A stretch of 64,000 bases of DNA from Hordeum vulgare subsp. vulgare (taxonomy: Eukaryota > Streptophyta > Magnoliopsida > Poales > Poaceae): assembly GCF_904849725.1 (NCBI RefSeq), contig NC_058520.1, positions 533,376,083 through 533,440,082 on the forward strand. Reading direction: 5' to 3'. The notes below the pieces were generated by a model. The model ran no database searches. It saw only the letters and a list, made by a program, of their open reading frames with translations, and had not been told where the DNA came from. The position numbers and the translations under genes were made by a program. Position 1 is the stretch's first letter. Every line of letters starts with the position of its first letter. Shown here piece by piece: positions 45,617 through 59,224 of the stretch.

Positions 45617-47106
45617 TGTTGGAATTATGCCCTAGAGGCAATAATAAATATAGTTATTATTATAATTCCTGTATCAAGATAATCGTTTATTATCCATGCT
45701 ATAATTGTATTGAATGAAGACTTATATACATGTGTGGATACATAGACAAAACACTGTCCCTAGCAAGCCTCTAGTTGGCTAGCCAGTTGATCAAAGATAG
45801 TCAGGGTCTTCTGATTATGTACAAGGTGTTATTGCTTGATAACTAGATCACGTCATTAGGAGAATCACGTGATGGACTAGACCCAAACTAATGGACGTAG
45901 CATGTTGATCGTGTCATTTTGTTGCTACTGTTTTCTGCCGTCAAGTATTTGTTCCTATGACCATGAGATCATATAACTCACGGACACCGGAGGAATGCTT
46001 TGTGTGTATCAAACGTCGCAATGTAACTGGGTGACTATAAAGATGCTCTACAGGTATATCCGAAGGTGTTTGTTGAGTTAGTATGGATCGAGACTGGGAT
46101 TTGTCACTCCGTGTGACGGAGAGGTATCTCGGGGCCCACTCGGTAATACAACATCACACACAAGCCTTGCAAGCAATGTGACTTAGTGTAAGTTACGGGA
46201 TCTTGTATTACGGAACGAGTAAAGAGACTTGCCGGTAAACGAGATTGAAATAGGTATGCGGATACTTACGATCGAATCTCGGGCAAGTAACATACCGAAG
46301 GACAAAGGGAATGACATACGGGATTATAAGAATCCTTGGCACTGAGGTTCAAACGATAAGATCTTCGTAGAATATGTAGGATCCAATATGGGCATCCAGG
46401 TCCCGCTATTGGATATTGACCGAGGAGTCTCTCGGGTCATGTCTACATAGTTCTCGAACCCGCAGGGTCTGCACACTTAAGGTTCGACGTTGTTTTATGC
46501 GTATTTGAGTTATATGGTTGGTTACCGAATGTTGTTCGGAGTGCCGGATGAGATCACGGACGTCACGAATGTTGTTCGGTCGACCCCCTTGGGAGTCCTT
46601 GGACCCCAAGGCAAGGCTCCCCCCTACTCCCCTTATATATACAGAGGTTTTAGGGCTGATTTGACACAACTTTGCCACGGCAGCCCGACCACATATCTCC
46701 ACGGTTTTACCTCTAGATCGCGTTTCTGCGGAGCTCGGGCGGAGCCCTGCCGAGACAAGATCATCACCAACCTCCGGAGCGCCGTCACGCTGCCGGAGAA
46801 CTCATCTACCTCTCCGTCTCTCTTGCTGGATCAAGAAGGCCGAGATCATCGTCGAGCTGTACGTGTGCTGAACGCGGAGGTGCCGTCCGTTCGGCACTAG
46901 ATCGTGGGACTGATCGCGGGACGGTTCGCGGGGCGGAACGAGGGACGTGAGGACGTTCCACTACATCAACCGCGTGCACTAACGCTTCTGCTGTACGGTC
47001 TACAAGGGTACGTAGATCACACATCCCCTCTCGTAGATGGACATCACCATGATAGGTCTTCGTGCCTGTAGGAAAATTTTTGTTTCTCATGCGACGTTCC
47101 CCAACA
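45617..47106 (+). repeat. Chimeric C/B LTR, 1490 bp
   Basis: 45617-46568 is C-type, with the same unusual words as 59225-60180 such as CTGCCGTCAAG and GACTTATATACATG. 46580-47106 is B-type (GGAGGTTTTAGGG-like and GTGGGACTGATCGCGGG). About 340 bp of the usual LTR middle is missing. At the seam the 14-bp word CGAATGTTGTTCGG (46566-46579) repeats a word 40 bp upstream (46526-46539). Confidence 0.85.
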
Positions 47107-48355
47107 GTGGCATCATGAGCTATGTTCATGCGTAGATGTCTTCTCGAGTAGAACACAAACGTTTTTGTGGGCGGTGATGTGCTGCCCTCCTTAGTCTTTT
47201 CTTGATTCCGCGGTATTGTTGGATCGAAGCGGCTCGGACCGACATTACTCGTACGCTTATGAGAGACTGGTTTCATCACTACGAGTAACTCCGTTGCTCA
47301 AAGATGACTGGCGGGTGTCAGTTTCTCCAACTTTAGTTGAATCGGAATTGACCGAGGAGGTCCTTGGATGAGGTTAAATTGCAATTCATATATCTCCGTT
47401 GTGGTGTTTGTGTAAGTAAGATACGATCCTACTAGATACCCATGGTCACCACGTAAAACATGCAACAACAAAATTAGAGGACGTCTAACTTGTTTTTGCA
47501 GGGTATGCTTGTGATGTGATATGGCCAACAATGTGATGTGATATATTGGATGTATGAGATGATCATGTTGTAATAGTTAATATCGACTTGCACGTCGATG
47601 GTACGACAACCGACAGGAGCCATAGGGTTGTCTTTAAACTAACGTTTGTGCTTGCAGATGCGTTTACTATTTTGCTAGGATGTAGCTTTAGTAGTAATAG
47701 CATCAGTAGCACGACAAGCCCGATGGCGACACGTTGATGGAGATCATGATGATGGAGATCATGGTGTGACGCCGGTGACAAGAAGATCGTGCCGGTGCTT
47801 TGGTGATGGAGATCAAGAAGCGCATGATGATGGCCATATCATGTCACTTATGAATTGCATGTGATGTTAATCCTTTTTGCACCTTATCTTGCTTAGAACG
47901 ACGGTAGCATTATGAGGTGATCTCTCACTAAAATTTCAAGACGAAATTGTGTTCTCCCCGACTGTGTACCGTTGCGACAGTTCTTCGTTTCGAGACACCA
48001 CGTGATGATCGGGTGTGATAGACTCAACGTTCACATACAACGGGTGCAAAACAGTTGCACACGCAGAACACTCGGGTTAAGCTTGACGAGCCTAGCATGT
48101 GCAGACATGGCCTCGGAACACATGAGACCGAAAGGTCGAGCATGAATCGTATAGTTGATATGATTAGCATAGAGATGCTTACCACTGAAAGTATTCTCGA
48201 CTCACGTGATGATCGGACTTGAGATAGTGGATTTGGATCATGTACCACTCAAATGACTAGAGAGATGTACTTTTTGAGTGGGAGTTCTTAAGTAATATGA
48301 TTAATTGAACTAATTGTCATGAACATAGTCTAATGGTCTTTGCGAATTACATGTA

Positions 48356-51300
48356 CCTTGCGCTATAGCTCTACTGTTTTTTATATGTTCCCATAGAAAA
48401 TTTAGTTGAAAGTTGATAGTAGCAAACTTTGCAGACTAAGTCTGTAAAACCGAGGATTGTCCTCGTTGCTGCGCACAAGGCTTATGTCCTTAATGCACCA
48501 CTCGGTGTGCTGCACCTCGAGCGTCGTTTGTGGATGCTGTGAACATCCGACATACACGTTTCTGATGACTACACGATAGTTCAGTGGAAAGTACTTAATG
48601 GCTTAGAAGCAAGGCGCCGAAAACGTTTTAAAACGTCACGGGACATAAGTGATGTTCTAAAGAGATGAAATTGTGATTTCATGCTTGTGCCCTTGTTAAG
48701 AGGTGCGAGACCTCCAACAAGATTCTTTGTCCACAAAGTAAAGGAGAAAAGCTCAATCGTTGAGCGTGTGCTCAGATTGTCTGAGTACGACAATCACTTG
48801 AATCAAGTGGGAGTTAATCTTCCAGATGAGATAGTGATGGTTCTCCAAAGTCACTGCCACCAAGCTGTGAGAGCTTCGTGATGAACTATAACATATCAAG
48901 GATAGATACAATGATCCTTGAGCGATTCGCGATGTTTGACACTGCGAAAGTAGAAATCAAGAAGGAGCATCAATAGTTGATGGTTTGTAAAACCACTAAG
49001 TTTCAAAGGGCTAGAAGGGACACTTCGTGAAACGGCAAAACAGTTGCTGCACTAATGAAGAGACCCAAGATTAAACCCAAACCCGAGACTAAGTGCTTCT
49101 GTAATGAGGGGAACAGTCACTGAGGCGGAGCAACTCTAGATACTTGGTAGATAAGAAGGCTGGCAAAAGTCGAAAGAAGTATATTTGATATACATGATTT
49201 TGATGTGTACTTTACTAGTACTCCTAGTAGCATGAGGGTATTGGATACCGGTTCGGTTGCTAAGTGATTAGTAACACGAAATGAAAGCTACGGCATAAAT
49301 GGAGACTAGCTAAAGGCGAGGTGACGATACGTGTTGGAAGTGTTTCCAAGGTTGATATGATAAAACGTCGCACGCTCCCTCTACCATCGGGATTGGTGTT
49401 AAACCTAAATAATTGTTATTTGGTGCTTGCGTTAAGCATGAACATGATTGGATCGTGTTTATTGCAATACGATTATTCATTTAAAGAGAATAATGGTTAC
49501 TCTATTTGCTTGAATAATCACCTTCAAATGGTTTATTGAATCTCGATCGTAGTGTTACACATGTTCATGATATTGGTGCCAAAAGATACGAGGTAATGAT
49601 GATAGTACCACTTACTTGTGGCACTGCCGCTTGAGTCATGTTGGTATAAATTGCATGAAGAGGCTCCATGCTGATGGATCTTTATACTCACTTGATTTTG
49701 AATCACTAGTGACATGCAAATCATACCACATGAGCAAGGCCTTGTTTTTCATTGAGATGAAATAAGATAGTAACTTGTTGGAAGTGATACATTTTGATGT
49801 ATGCAGTCCAATGGGTGCTGAGGCACGCAGTGGATATCATTATGTTCTTACTTCAATGACGATTTGAGTAGATACTAGAGTATTTACTTAATGAATCACA
49901 AGTCTGAAATATTGAAAAGTTCAATTCTGTTTCGGAGTGAAGTTCGTCGTAACAAGAGGATAAACTGTCTATGATATGATCATAGAAATGAATATCTGAG
50001 TTACGAGTTTTGGTACGCAGTTAAGACAATGTGGAAATTGTTTCACAGTTCATGCCACCTAGAACATCATAGTGTGATGATGTGTCTGAACGTCATAGCC
50101 ACACACCATTTGGTATGGTGCATGCTATGATGTCTCTTATCGAAATACCACTATCGTTTATGGGTTAAGCATTAGATACAACCACATTCACTTTAAATAG
50201 GGCACCACGTATTTCCGTTGAGATGACACAGTATAGACTGAGGTTTAGAGAAATCTAAATTGTCGTTTCTTGAAAGTTTGGGGCTTCGACACTTATGTGA
50301 AAAAGTTTCAGTCTGATAAGCTCGAACCCAAAGCGGATAAATGCATCTTCATAGGATATCCAAAACAGTTGGGTGCATCTCCTATCTCAGATCCGAAAGC
50401 AAAGTGTTTGTTTCTAGAAACGGATCCTTTCTCGAGGAAAGGTTTCTCTCGAAAGAATTGAGTGGGAGGGTAGTAGAACTTGATGAGGTTATTGAACCAT
50501 CACTTCAACCAGTGTGTAGCAGGGCACATGAAGTTGTTCCTGTGGCGCCTGCACCAATTAAAGTGGAAGCTGATGATGGTGATCATCAAGCATCGGATCA
50601 AGTTACTACAAGCCTCGTAGGTTGACAAGGTCGCGTACTACTACAAAGTGGTACGGTAACCCTGTCTTGGAGGTCATGTTGTTGAGCAACAGTGAACCTA
50701 AGAGTTATGGAGAAAGCGATGGTGGGCCCAGATTCCGACAAATGGATGGAAGCCATGAAATCCGAGAGAGGATCCATGTATGAAAACAAAGTGTAGACTT
50801 TGGAAGAACTACTTGATGGTCATAGGACTATTGAGTAAAAATGGATCTTTAAAAGAAGACAGACGATGATGGTGATAAGTCACTATTAAGAAAAGCTCGA
50901 CTTGTCGCAAAGATGTTTTCGACAAGATCAAACAGTTGACTATGATGAGACTTTCTCACTCGTAGCGATGCTAAAAGTCTGTTAGAATTGTGTTAGTTGT
51001 TGATGCATTATTTATGAAATATTGCACGTAGGATGTCAAAACATTGTTTCCTCGACGGTTTCCTTGAGCAAACATTGTATGTGATACAACCAGAAGGTTT
51101 TGTCGATCCTAAAGATACTAGCAAGTATGCAAGCTCCAGTGATCCTTCAATGGACTGGTGCAAGCATCTCGGAGTTGGAATATACACTTTGATGAGATGA
51201 TCAAAGATTTTGGGTTTGTACAAGGTTTATGAGAAACTTGTATTTCCAAAGAAGTGAGTGGGAGCACTATAGAATTTCTGATAAGTATATGTGGTTGACA

Positions 51301-51975
51301 TATTGTGGATCAGAAGTAATGTAGAATTTCTGTAAAGCATACAAGGTTGTTTGAAAGGGTTTTTCAAAGGAGTACCTGGATTGCGCTACTTGAACGTTGA
51401 GCATCAAAGATCTATGGAGATAGATCGAAAGTGCTTAATGGAAGTTTCAACAAGATGCATGCCTTGACAAGTTTTTGAACGAGTTCAAAATAGATCAGCA
51501 AAGAAAGAGTTCTTGATTGTGTTGTGAGGTGTGAATTTGAGTAAGACTCAAAACCCGACCCCGGCAGAATAAAGAGAATAGACGAAGGTCGTCTTCTATG
51601 CCTTAGCCGTAGACTCTAAAGTATGCCATGCTGAGTACCGCACCTGATGTGTGCCTTGACTCAAAGTCTGTTGAGAGGTAGAGAGAGTGATCCATGATTG
51701 AATCACTAGCAGCGGTCAAAATTTATCCTTAGTAACTAATGGACTAAGGAATTTTTCTCGATTATGGAGGTGGTTAAAGAGTTCGTCGTAAAGGGTTACG
51801 TCGATGCAAGCTTTGACACTAATCCGAATAACTATGAGTAGCGAAACGGATTCGTATAGTAGAGTAGATATTTGGAGCATTTCCGAATAGCACGTAGTAG
51901 CAGCATCTATAAGATGACATAAAGATTTGTAAAAAATGCACGGATCTGAAAGTTTCAGAACCATTGACTAAAATC
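48356..51975 (+). pseudogene. Remnant Copia gag-pol of element B
   Basis: Only islands are readable: gag (~48740-48880, VERVLRLSEYDNHLNQVG), post-protease region (49321-49500, MTIRVGSVSKVD, LPSGLVLNLNNCYLV), integrase C-terminal side (50270-50370, VWGFDTYVKKFQSDKLEPK), a linker (50400-50620), reverse transcriptase near 51020-51260 and RNase H-side words near 51780. Many stops and indels separate them. At the position of C's gag ATG (55222) B shows no ATG in the aligned segment. No functional protein is possible. Confidence 0.85.
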
Positions 51976-52084
51976 TCTCTCACGAGCAAGACGTGATCAG
52001 ACCCCATAACTATATGGGTGTTGGATTCGTTGGAATCACATGGTGATGTGAACTAGATTATTGACTCTAGTGCAAGTGGGAGAC

Positions 52085-53916
52085 TGTTGGAAATATGCCC
52101 TAGAGGCAATAATAAATTAGTTATTATTATATTTCTTAGTTCATGATAATCGTTTATTATCCATGCTATAATTGTATTGATTGGAAACACAATACTTGTG
52201 TGGATACATAGACAAAACACTGTCCCTAGTAAGCCTCTAGTTGACTAGCTCGTTGATCAAAGATGGTCAAGGTTTCCTGGCCATAGGCAAGTGTTGTCAC
52301 TTGATAACGGGATCACATCATTAGGAGAATCATGTGATGGACTAGACCCAAACTAATAGACGTAGCATGTTGATCGTGTCATTTTGTTGCTACTGTTTTC
52401 TGCGTGTCAAGTATTTGTTCCTATGACCATGAGATCATATAACTCACGGACACCGGAGGAATGCTTTGTGTGTATCAAACGTCGCAATGTAACTGGGTGA
52501 CTATAAAGATGCTCTACAGGTATCTCCGAAGGTGTTCGTTGAGTTAGTATGGATCGAGACTGGGATTTGTCACTCCGTGTGACGGAGAGGTATCTCGGGG
52601 CCCACTCGGTAATACAACATCACACACAAGCCTTGCAAGCAATGTGACTTAGTGTAAGTTACAGGATCCTGTATTACGGAACGAGTAAAGAGACTTGCCG
52701 GTAAACGAGATTGAAATAGGTATGCGGATACTGACGATCGAATCTCGGGCAAGTAACATACCGAAGGACAAAGGGAATGACATACGGGATTATATGAATC
52801 CTTGGCACTGAGGTTCAAACGATAAGATCTTCGTAGAATATGTAGGATCCAATATGGGCATCCAGGTCCCGCTATTGGATATTGACTGAGGAGTCTCTCG
52901 GGTCATGTCTACATAGTTCTCGAACCCGCAGGGTCTGCACACTTAAGGTTCGACGTTGTTTTATGCGTATTTGAGTTATATGGTTGGTTACCGAATGTTG
53001 TTCGGAGTCCCGGATGAGATCACGGACGTCACGAGGGTTTCCGGAATGGTCCGGAAATGAAGATTGATATATAGGATGACCTCATTTGATTACCGGAAGG
53101 TTTTCGGAGTTACCGGGATTGTACCGGGAATGACGAATGGGTTCCGGGAGTTCACCGGGGGGGGGGGGGGGGTGGGGGCAACCCACCCCGGGGAAGCCCA
53201 TAGGCATTGGGGGTGGCGCACCAGCCCTTAGTGGGCTGGTGGGACAGCCCAAGAGAGCCCTATGCGCCATAGGAAGAAAAATCAAAGAGAAAAGAAAAAA
53301 AAGAGGAGGTGGGAAAAGGGGGAAGGACTCCTCCTTCCAAACCTAGTTGGACTCGGTTTGGAAGGGGAGGGTTCCCCCCTTAGGTTCGGCCGACCCCCTT
53401 GGGAGTCCTTGGACCCGAAGGCAAGGCTCCCCCCTCCTCCCCCTATATATACGGAGGTTTTAGGGCTGATTTGACACAACTTTGCCATGGCAGCCCGACC
53501 ACATATCTCCACGGTTTTACCTCTAGATCGCGTTTCTGCGGAGCTCGGGCGGAGCCCTGCCGAGACAATATCATCACCAACCTCTGGAGCGCCGTCATGC
53601 TGCCGGAGAACTCATCTACCTCTCCGTCTCTCTTGCTGGATCAAGAAGGCCGAGATCATCGTCGAGCTGTACGTGTGCTGAACGCGGAGGTGCCTTCCGT
53701 TCGGCACTAGATCGTGGGACTGATCGCGGGACGGTTCGCGGGGCGGATCGAGGGACGTGAGGACGTTCCACTACATCAACCGCGTTCACTAACACTTCTG
53801 CTGTACGGTCTACAGGGGTACGTAGATCACACATCCCCTCTCGTAGATGGACATCACCATGATAGGTCTTCGTGCGCGTAGGAAAATTTTTGTTTCCCAT
53901 GCGACGTTCCCCAACA
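52085..53916 (+). repeat. 3' LTR of element B, 1832 bp
   Basis: Complete TGTTGG...CCAACA LTR. It starts TGTTGGAAATATGCCC, while the A and C LTRs have TGTTGGAATTATGCCC. It has an unusually long G run near 53157-53172. Confidence 0.93.
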
Positions 53917-53969
53917 AGGTCTTCGTGCGCGTAGGAAATTTTTTGTTTCCCATGCGACGTTCCCCAACA
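53917..53969 (+). repeat. 53-bp remnant of element C's 5' LTR
   Basis: Identical to 61004-61056. It differs from the adjacent B LTR end (53864-53916) only in the A/T run. The first bases AGGTC should be B's target duplication; the left copy is lost. Confidence 0.85.
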
Positions 53970-55221
53970 GTGGCATCATGAGCTAGGTTCATGCGTAGAT
54001 GTCTTCTCGAGTAGAACACAAAAGTTTTTGTGGGCGGTGATGTGCGTTTTGCTACCCTCCTTAGTCTTTTCTTGATTCCGCGGTATTGTTGGATTGAAGC
54101 GGCTTGGACCGACATTACTCGTACGCTTACGAGAGACTGGTTTCATCGCTACGAGTAACCCTTGCTCAAAGATGACTGGCAAGTGTCGGTTTCTCCAACT
54201 TTAGTTGAATCGGATTTGACCGAGGAGGTCCTTGTATAAGGTTAAATAGCAATTCATATATCTCCGTTGTGGTGTTTGCGTAAGTAAGATGCGATCCTAC
54301 TAGATACCCATGGTCACCACGTAAAACATGCAACAACAAAATTAGAGGACGTCTAACTTGTTTTTGTAGGGTATGCTTGTGATGTGATATGGCCAACGAT
54401 GTGATGTGATATATTGGATGTATGAGATGATCATCTTGTAATAGATAATATCGACTTGCACGTCGATGGTACGGCAACCGGCAGGAGCCATAGGGTTGTC
54501 TTTAAACTAAGTTTGTGCTTGCAGATGCGTTTACTATTTTGCTAGGATGTAGCTTTAGTAGTAATAGCATGAGTAGCACAACAACCCCGATGGCGACACA
54601 TTGATGGAGATCATGGTGTGGCGCCGGTGACAAGAAGATCGTGCCGGTGCTTTGGTGATGGAGATCAAGGAGCACGTGATGATGGCCATATCATGTCACT
54701 TATGAATTGCATGTGATGTTAATCCTTTTATGCACCTTATTTTGCTTAGAACGACGGTAGCATTATGAGGTGATCTCTCACTAAAATTTCAAGACGAAAT
54801 TGTGTTCTCCCCGACTGTGCACCGTTGCTACAGTTCGTCGTTTCGAGACACCACGTGATGATCGGGTGTGATAGACTCAACGTTCACATACAACGGGTGC
54901 AAAACAGTTGCACACGCGGAACACTCGGGTTAAGCTTGACGAGCCTAGCATGTGCAGACATGGCCTCGGAACACATGAGACCGAAAGGTCGATCATGAAT
55001 CATATAGATGATATGATTAGCATAGGGATGCTTACCACTGAAACTATACTCAACTCACGTGATGATCGGACTTGAGCTAGTGTAAGTGGGTCATGAACCA
55101 CTCAAATGACTAGAGAGATGTACTTTTTGAGTGGGAGTTTAGCAAGTAATTTGATTAAGTTAAACTCTAATTATCTTGAACATAGTCTAAGTCCACTTTG
55201 AATATATTTGTGTTGTAGATC
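53970..55221 (+). other. Primer-binding site and leader of element C
   Basis: TGGCATCATGAGC at 53971-53983 is the primer site. The ~1.24 kb untranslated leader is colinear with that of element A and has no gene. Confidence 0.8.
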
Positions 55222-58200
55222 ATGGCTCACGCGATAGTCACCTTGAATTTTAATACGTTCCTAGAGAAAGCTAAGTTGAAAGATGATGGAAGCAACTTTG
55301 TAGACTGGGCTCGTAATCTTAAGATGATCCTACAAGCTGGGAAGAAGGATTATGTCCTTAATGTTGCGCTAGGAGATGAACCACCCGCTACGGCTGACCA
55401 GGATGCTAAGAACGCTTGGTTAACACGTAAGGAGGACTACTCAGTAGTTCAATGTGCAGTCTTGTATGTCTTAGAACCGGGACTTCAACGTCGCTTTGAG
55501 CATCATGGAGCATATGAGATGTTCCAGGAGTTGAAGTTTATCTTTCAGAAGAACGCCCGGATCGAGAGGTATGAGACCTCCGATAAATTCTATGCTTGCA
55601 AGATGGAGGATAATTCGTCTGTCAGTGAACATGTGCTCAAAATGTCTGGGTACTCAAACCGTCTAGCTGAGCTGGGGATTGAACTCCCGCAAGAGGCTAT
55701 CACTGACAGAATTCTTCAATCACTGCCGCCAAGCTATAAGGGCTTTGTGTTGAACTACAACATGCAAGGGATGAACAAGTCACCCGGCGAGTTGTTTGCG
55801 ATGCTGAAAGTCGCAGAGTCTGAACTCCGTAAAGAACATCAAGTGTTGATGGTGAATAAGACCACTAGTTTCAAGAAAAACGGCAAAGGCAAGAAGGGTA
55901 ATTCAAAGAAGAGCGGCAAGCCTGTTGCCAATCCGACGAAGAAACCCAAAGCTGGACCTAAGCCTGAAACAGAGTGCTACTATTGCAAGGGTATGGGTCA
56001 CTGGAAGCGCAACTGCCCCAAGTATCTGGCTGATAAGAAGGCGGCCAAAGAAAAATCAGGTATATTTGATATACATGTTATTGATGTGTACTTAACCAGC
56101 TCTCGTAGTAGTGCCTGGGTATTCGATACCGGTTCTGTTGCTCATATTTGCAACTCGAAACAGGAATTGCGGAATAGGCGAAGGCTGGCGAAAGATGAAG
56201 TGATGATGCGCGTAGGAAATGGTTCCAAGGTTGATGCAATCGCCGTCGGCACAGTTTCACTTCAGTTACCATCAGGATTAGTTATGAACTTGAATAATTG
56301 TTATTTAGTGCCTGCGTTGAGCATGGACATTATATCTGGATCTTGTTTATTGCGAGACGGTTACTCTTTTAAGTCAGAGAATAATGGTTGTTCTATTTCT
56401 ATGAGTAACATCTTTTATGGTCATGCACCCAATGTGAGAGGATTGTTCATATTAAATCTTGATAGTGATAATACACATATACATAACATTGAGACCAAAA
56501 GAGTTAGAGTTAACAATAATAGTGCCATATTTTTGTGGCACTGCCGCTTAGGTCATATTGGTGTAAAGCGCATGAAGAAACTCCATGCCGATGGACTTTT
56601 GGAGTCACTTGACTTTGATTCACTTGACACGTGCGAACCATGCCTCATGGGCAAGATGACTAAAACTCCGTTCTCCGGAACAATGGAGCGTGCCAGTGAC
56701 TTGTTGGAAATCATACATACCGATGTGTGCGGTCCGATGACCATAGAGGCACGCGGCGGATATTGTTATTTTCTCACCTTCACTGACGATTTGAGTAGAT
56801 ATGGTTATGTCTACTTAATGAAGCACAAGTCTGAAATATTTGAAAAGTTCAAGCAATTTCAGAGTGAAGTTGAAAATCATCGTAACAAGAAGATCAAGTT
56901 CCTACGGTCTGATCGTGGGGGTGAATATCTGAGTTTCGAGTTTGGTGCTCACTTAAGACAATGTGGAATTGTTTCACAGTTGACACCGCGTGGAACATCA
57001 CAGCGTAATGGTGTGTCCGAACGTCGTAATCGTACTTTATTAGAGATGGTGCGATCTATGATGTCTCTTACCGATTTGCCGTTATCGTTTTGGGGTTATG
57101 CATTAGACACAGCTGCATTCACTTTAAATAGGGCACCATCAAAAATCCGTTGAGACGACACCATACGAACTGTGGTATGGCAAAAGGCCAAAGTTGTCGT
57201 TTCTTAAAGTTTGGGGATGTGATGCTTATGTCAAAAAGCTTCAGCCTGAAAAGCTGGAACCCAAAGCGAAAAAGTGCATCTTCATAGGTTACCCAAAAGA
57301 GACAGTTGGGTACACCTTCTATCTCAAATCCGAGGGCAAAGTGTTTGTTGCTAAAAACGGAGCTTCTCTCGAGAAGGAGTTTCTCTCGAGAGAATTGAGT
57401 GGGAGGAAGATAGGACTTGATGAGGTTGTCGAACCTCTCATCCCTCTGGATGGTGGCGCAGGGCAAGGGGAAACCCCTGTCGTTGCGACGCTGGTTGAGG
57501 AGGAAGTTAATGATGATGATCATGAAACTCCGGTTCAAGTTCCTATCGAACCACGCAGGTCGACGAGACCACGTGCTGCTCCAGAGTGGTACGGTAATCC
57601 CGTTTTGTCAATCATGTTGTTAGACAACAATGAACCTGCAAATTATGAAGAAGCAATGCTGGGCCCAGATTCCAACAAATGGCCGGAGGCCATGAAGTCC
57701 GAGATAGGATCCATGTATGAAAACAAAGTGTGGACTTTGGAAGTACTACCTGAGGGCCGCAAGGCTATTCAGAACAAATGGATCTTTAAGAAGAAGACGG
57801 ACGCTGACGACAATGTGAACGTTTATAAAGCTCGACTTATGGCAAAGGGTTTTTCACAAGTTCAAGGAGTTGACTACGATGAGACATTCTCACCCGTAGC
57901 GATGCTTAAGTCCGTCAGAATCATGTTAGCAATAGCTGCATTTTTCGATTATGAAATCTGGCAGATGGATGTCAAAACGGCGTTCCTTAACGGTTTCTTA
58001 TGATGAAATCCTAAGAATGCTAACAAGGTATGCAAGCTCCAGCGATCCATTTATGGACTGGTGCAAGCATCTCGGAGTTGGAACAAACACTTTGATGAGG
58101 TGATCAAAGCATTTGGGTTTATACAAGTGGTTGGAGAATCTTGTATTTACAAGAAAGCGAGTGGGAGCTCTGTGGCGTTTCTAATATTATATGTGGATGA

Positions 58201-59185
58201 CATATTGCTGATTGGAAACAACGTAGAGTTTTTAGAGAGCATAAAGGATTACTTGAATAAAAGTTTCTCTATGAAGGACCTAGGAGAAGTTGCTTACATT
58301 CTAGGCATTAAGATCTACAGGGATAGATCGAAACGCCTGATAGGACTTTCACAAAGCACATACCTTGATAAAGTTTTGAAGAGGTTCAAAATGGAACAGT
58401 CCAAGAAAGGGTTCTTGCCGGTTTTACAAGGTACGAGATTGAGTAAGACTCAGTGCCCAACAACTGATAAAGATAGAGAGCATATGAGCACCGTCGCCTA
58501 TGCTTCAGCCATAGGATCTATCATGTATGCAATGCTGTGCACTAGACCGGACGTTAGCCTGGCCATAAGTATGGCAGACAGGTTCCAGAGTAATCCAGGA
58601 GTGGATCACTGGACGGCGGTCAAGAATATCCTGAAGTACCTGAAAAGGACTAAGGAGATGTTTCTCGTGTATGAAGGTGACGAAGAGCTCGCCGTAAAGG
58701 GTTACGTCGATGCAAGCTTTGACACAGATCCTGACGACTCTAAGTCGCAGACAGGATACATATTTATTCTTAATGGGGGTGCGGTAAGCTGGTGCAGTTC
58801 CAAGCAAAGCGTCGTAGCAGATTCTACATGTGAAGCGGAGTACATGGCTGCCTCGGAGGCGGCTAAGGAGGGTGTCTGGATGAAGTAGTTCATGACGGAT
58901 CTTGGAGTGGTGCCAAGCGCATTGAATCCAATAACCTTGTTCTGTGAGAACACGGGTGCCATTGCCTTAGCAAAGGAACCACGGTTTCACAAGAAGACCA
59001 GACACATCAAACGACGCTTCAACCTCATCCGCGACTACGTCGAAGGGGAGGATGTAAATATATGCAAAGCGCACACGGATCTGAATGTAGCAGACCCCTG
59101 ACTAAACCTCTTCCACGGGCAAAGCATGATCAACACCAGAACTGTATGGGTGTTAGATTTATTACAATGTAATTCGCATGATGAT
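55222..59185 (+). pseudogene. Copia gag-pol polyprotein of element C, nearly complete but broken
   Basis: The ATG at 55222 starts a 643-codon frame. It holds gag (to ~240), a zinc knuckle (Cys252-Cys265, CYYCKGMGHWKRNC), protease DTG (302-304), GAG-pre-integrase (HCRLGH, CEPCLMGK) and integrase (IHTDVCGP, RSDRGGEY, NGVSERRNRT). One extra A in the run near 57140 shifts the frame. Coding resumes at 57194 (VWGCDAYVKKLQ) through reverse transcriptase start (MDVKTAFLNG) to a ~32-bp deletion near 58005. It resumes again (58055-58885) with YVDDILL and RNase H words (GYVDASFD, CEAEYMAASEAA). A TAG follows at 58886-58888, then a one-base loss near 59097. The integrase triad is intact as sequence, but the frame is not. 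Confidence 0.93.
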
Positions 59186-59224
59186 GTGAGGGCTAGATTA
59201 TTGACTCTAGTGCAAGTGGGAGAC

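Larger units (their letters stand above)
47107..53916 (+). mobile_element. Element B: degenerate Copia internal region plus intact 3' LTR
   Basis: A primer-binding site (47108-47120) follows the chimeric LTR. A purine-rich tract (AAGTGGGAGAC) ends at 52084 just before the 3' LTR. The internal region is colinear with element C, but roughly a quarter of bases differ and there are many indels. Total is slightly shorter than C's. The parts of its two LTRs that can be compared differ at only ~16 of ~527 positions by eye. Confidence 0.85.

Noticed and set aside
53864..53969. Simple tandem duplication of a 53-bp LTR end by slippage
   Set aside because: The second copy matches the element C LTR exactly, including the A/T run, and is followed by C internal sequence, so nesting explains it better.
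55222..59185. Active autonomous Copia element
   Set aside because: A frameshift near 57140, a deletion near 58005, a stop at 58886 and another shift near 59097 make it inactive.
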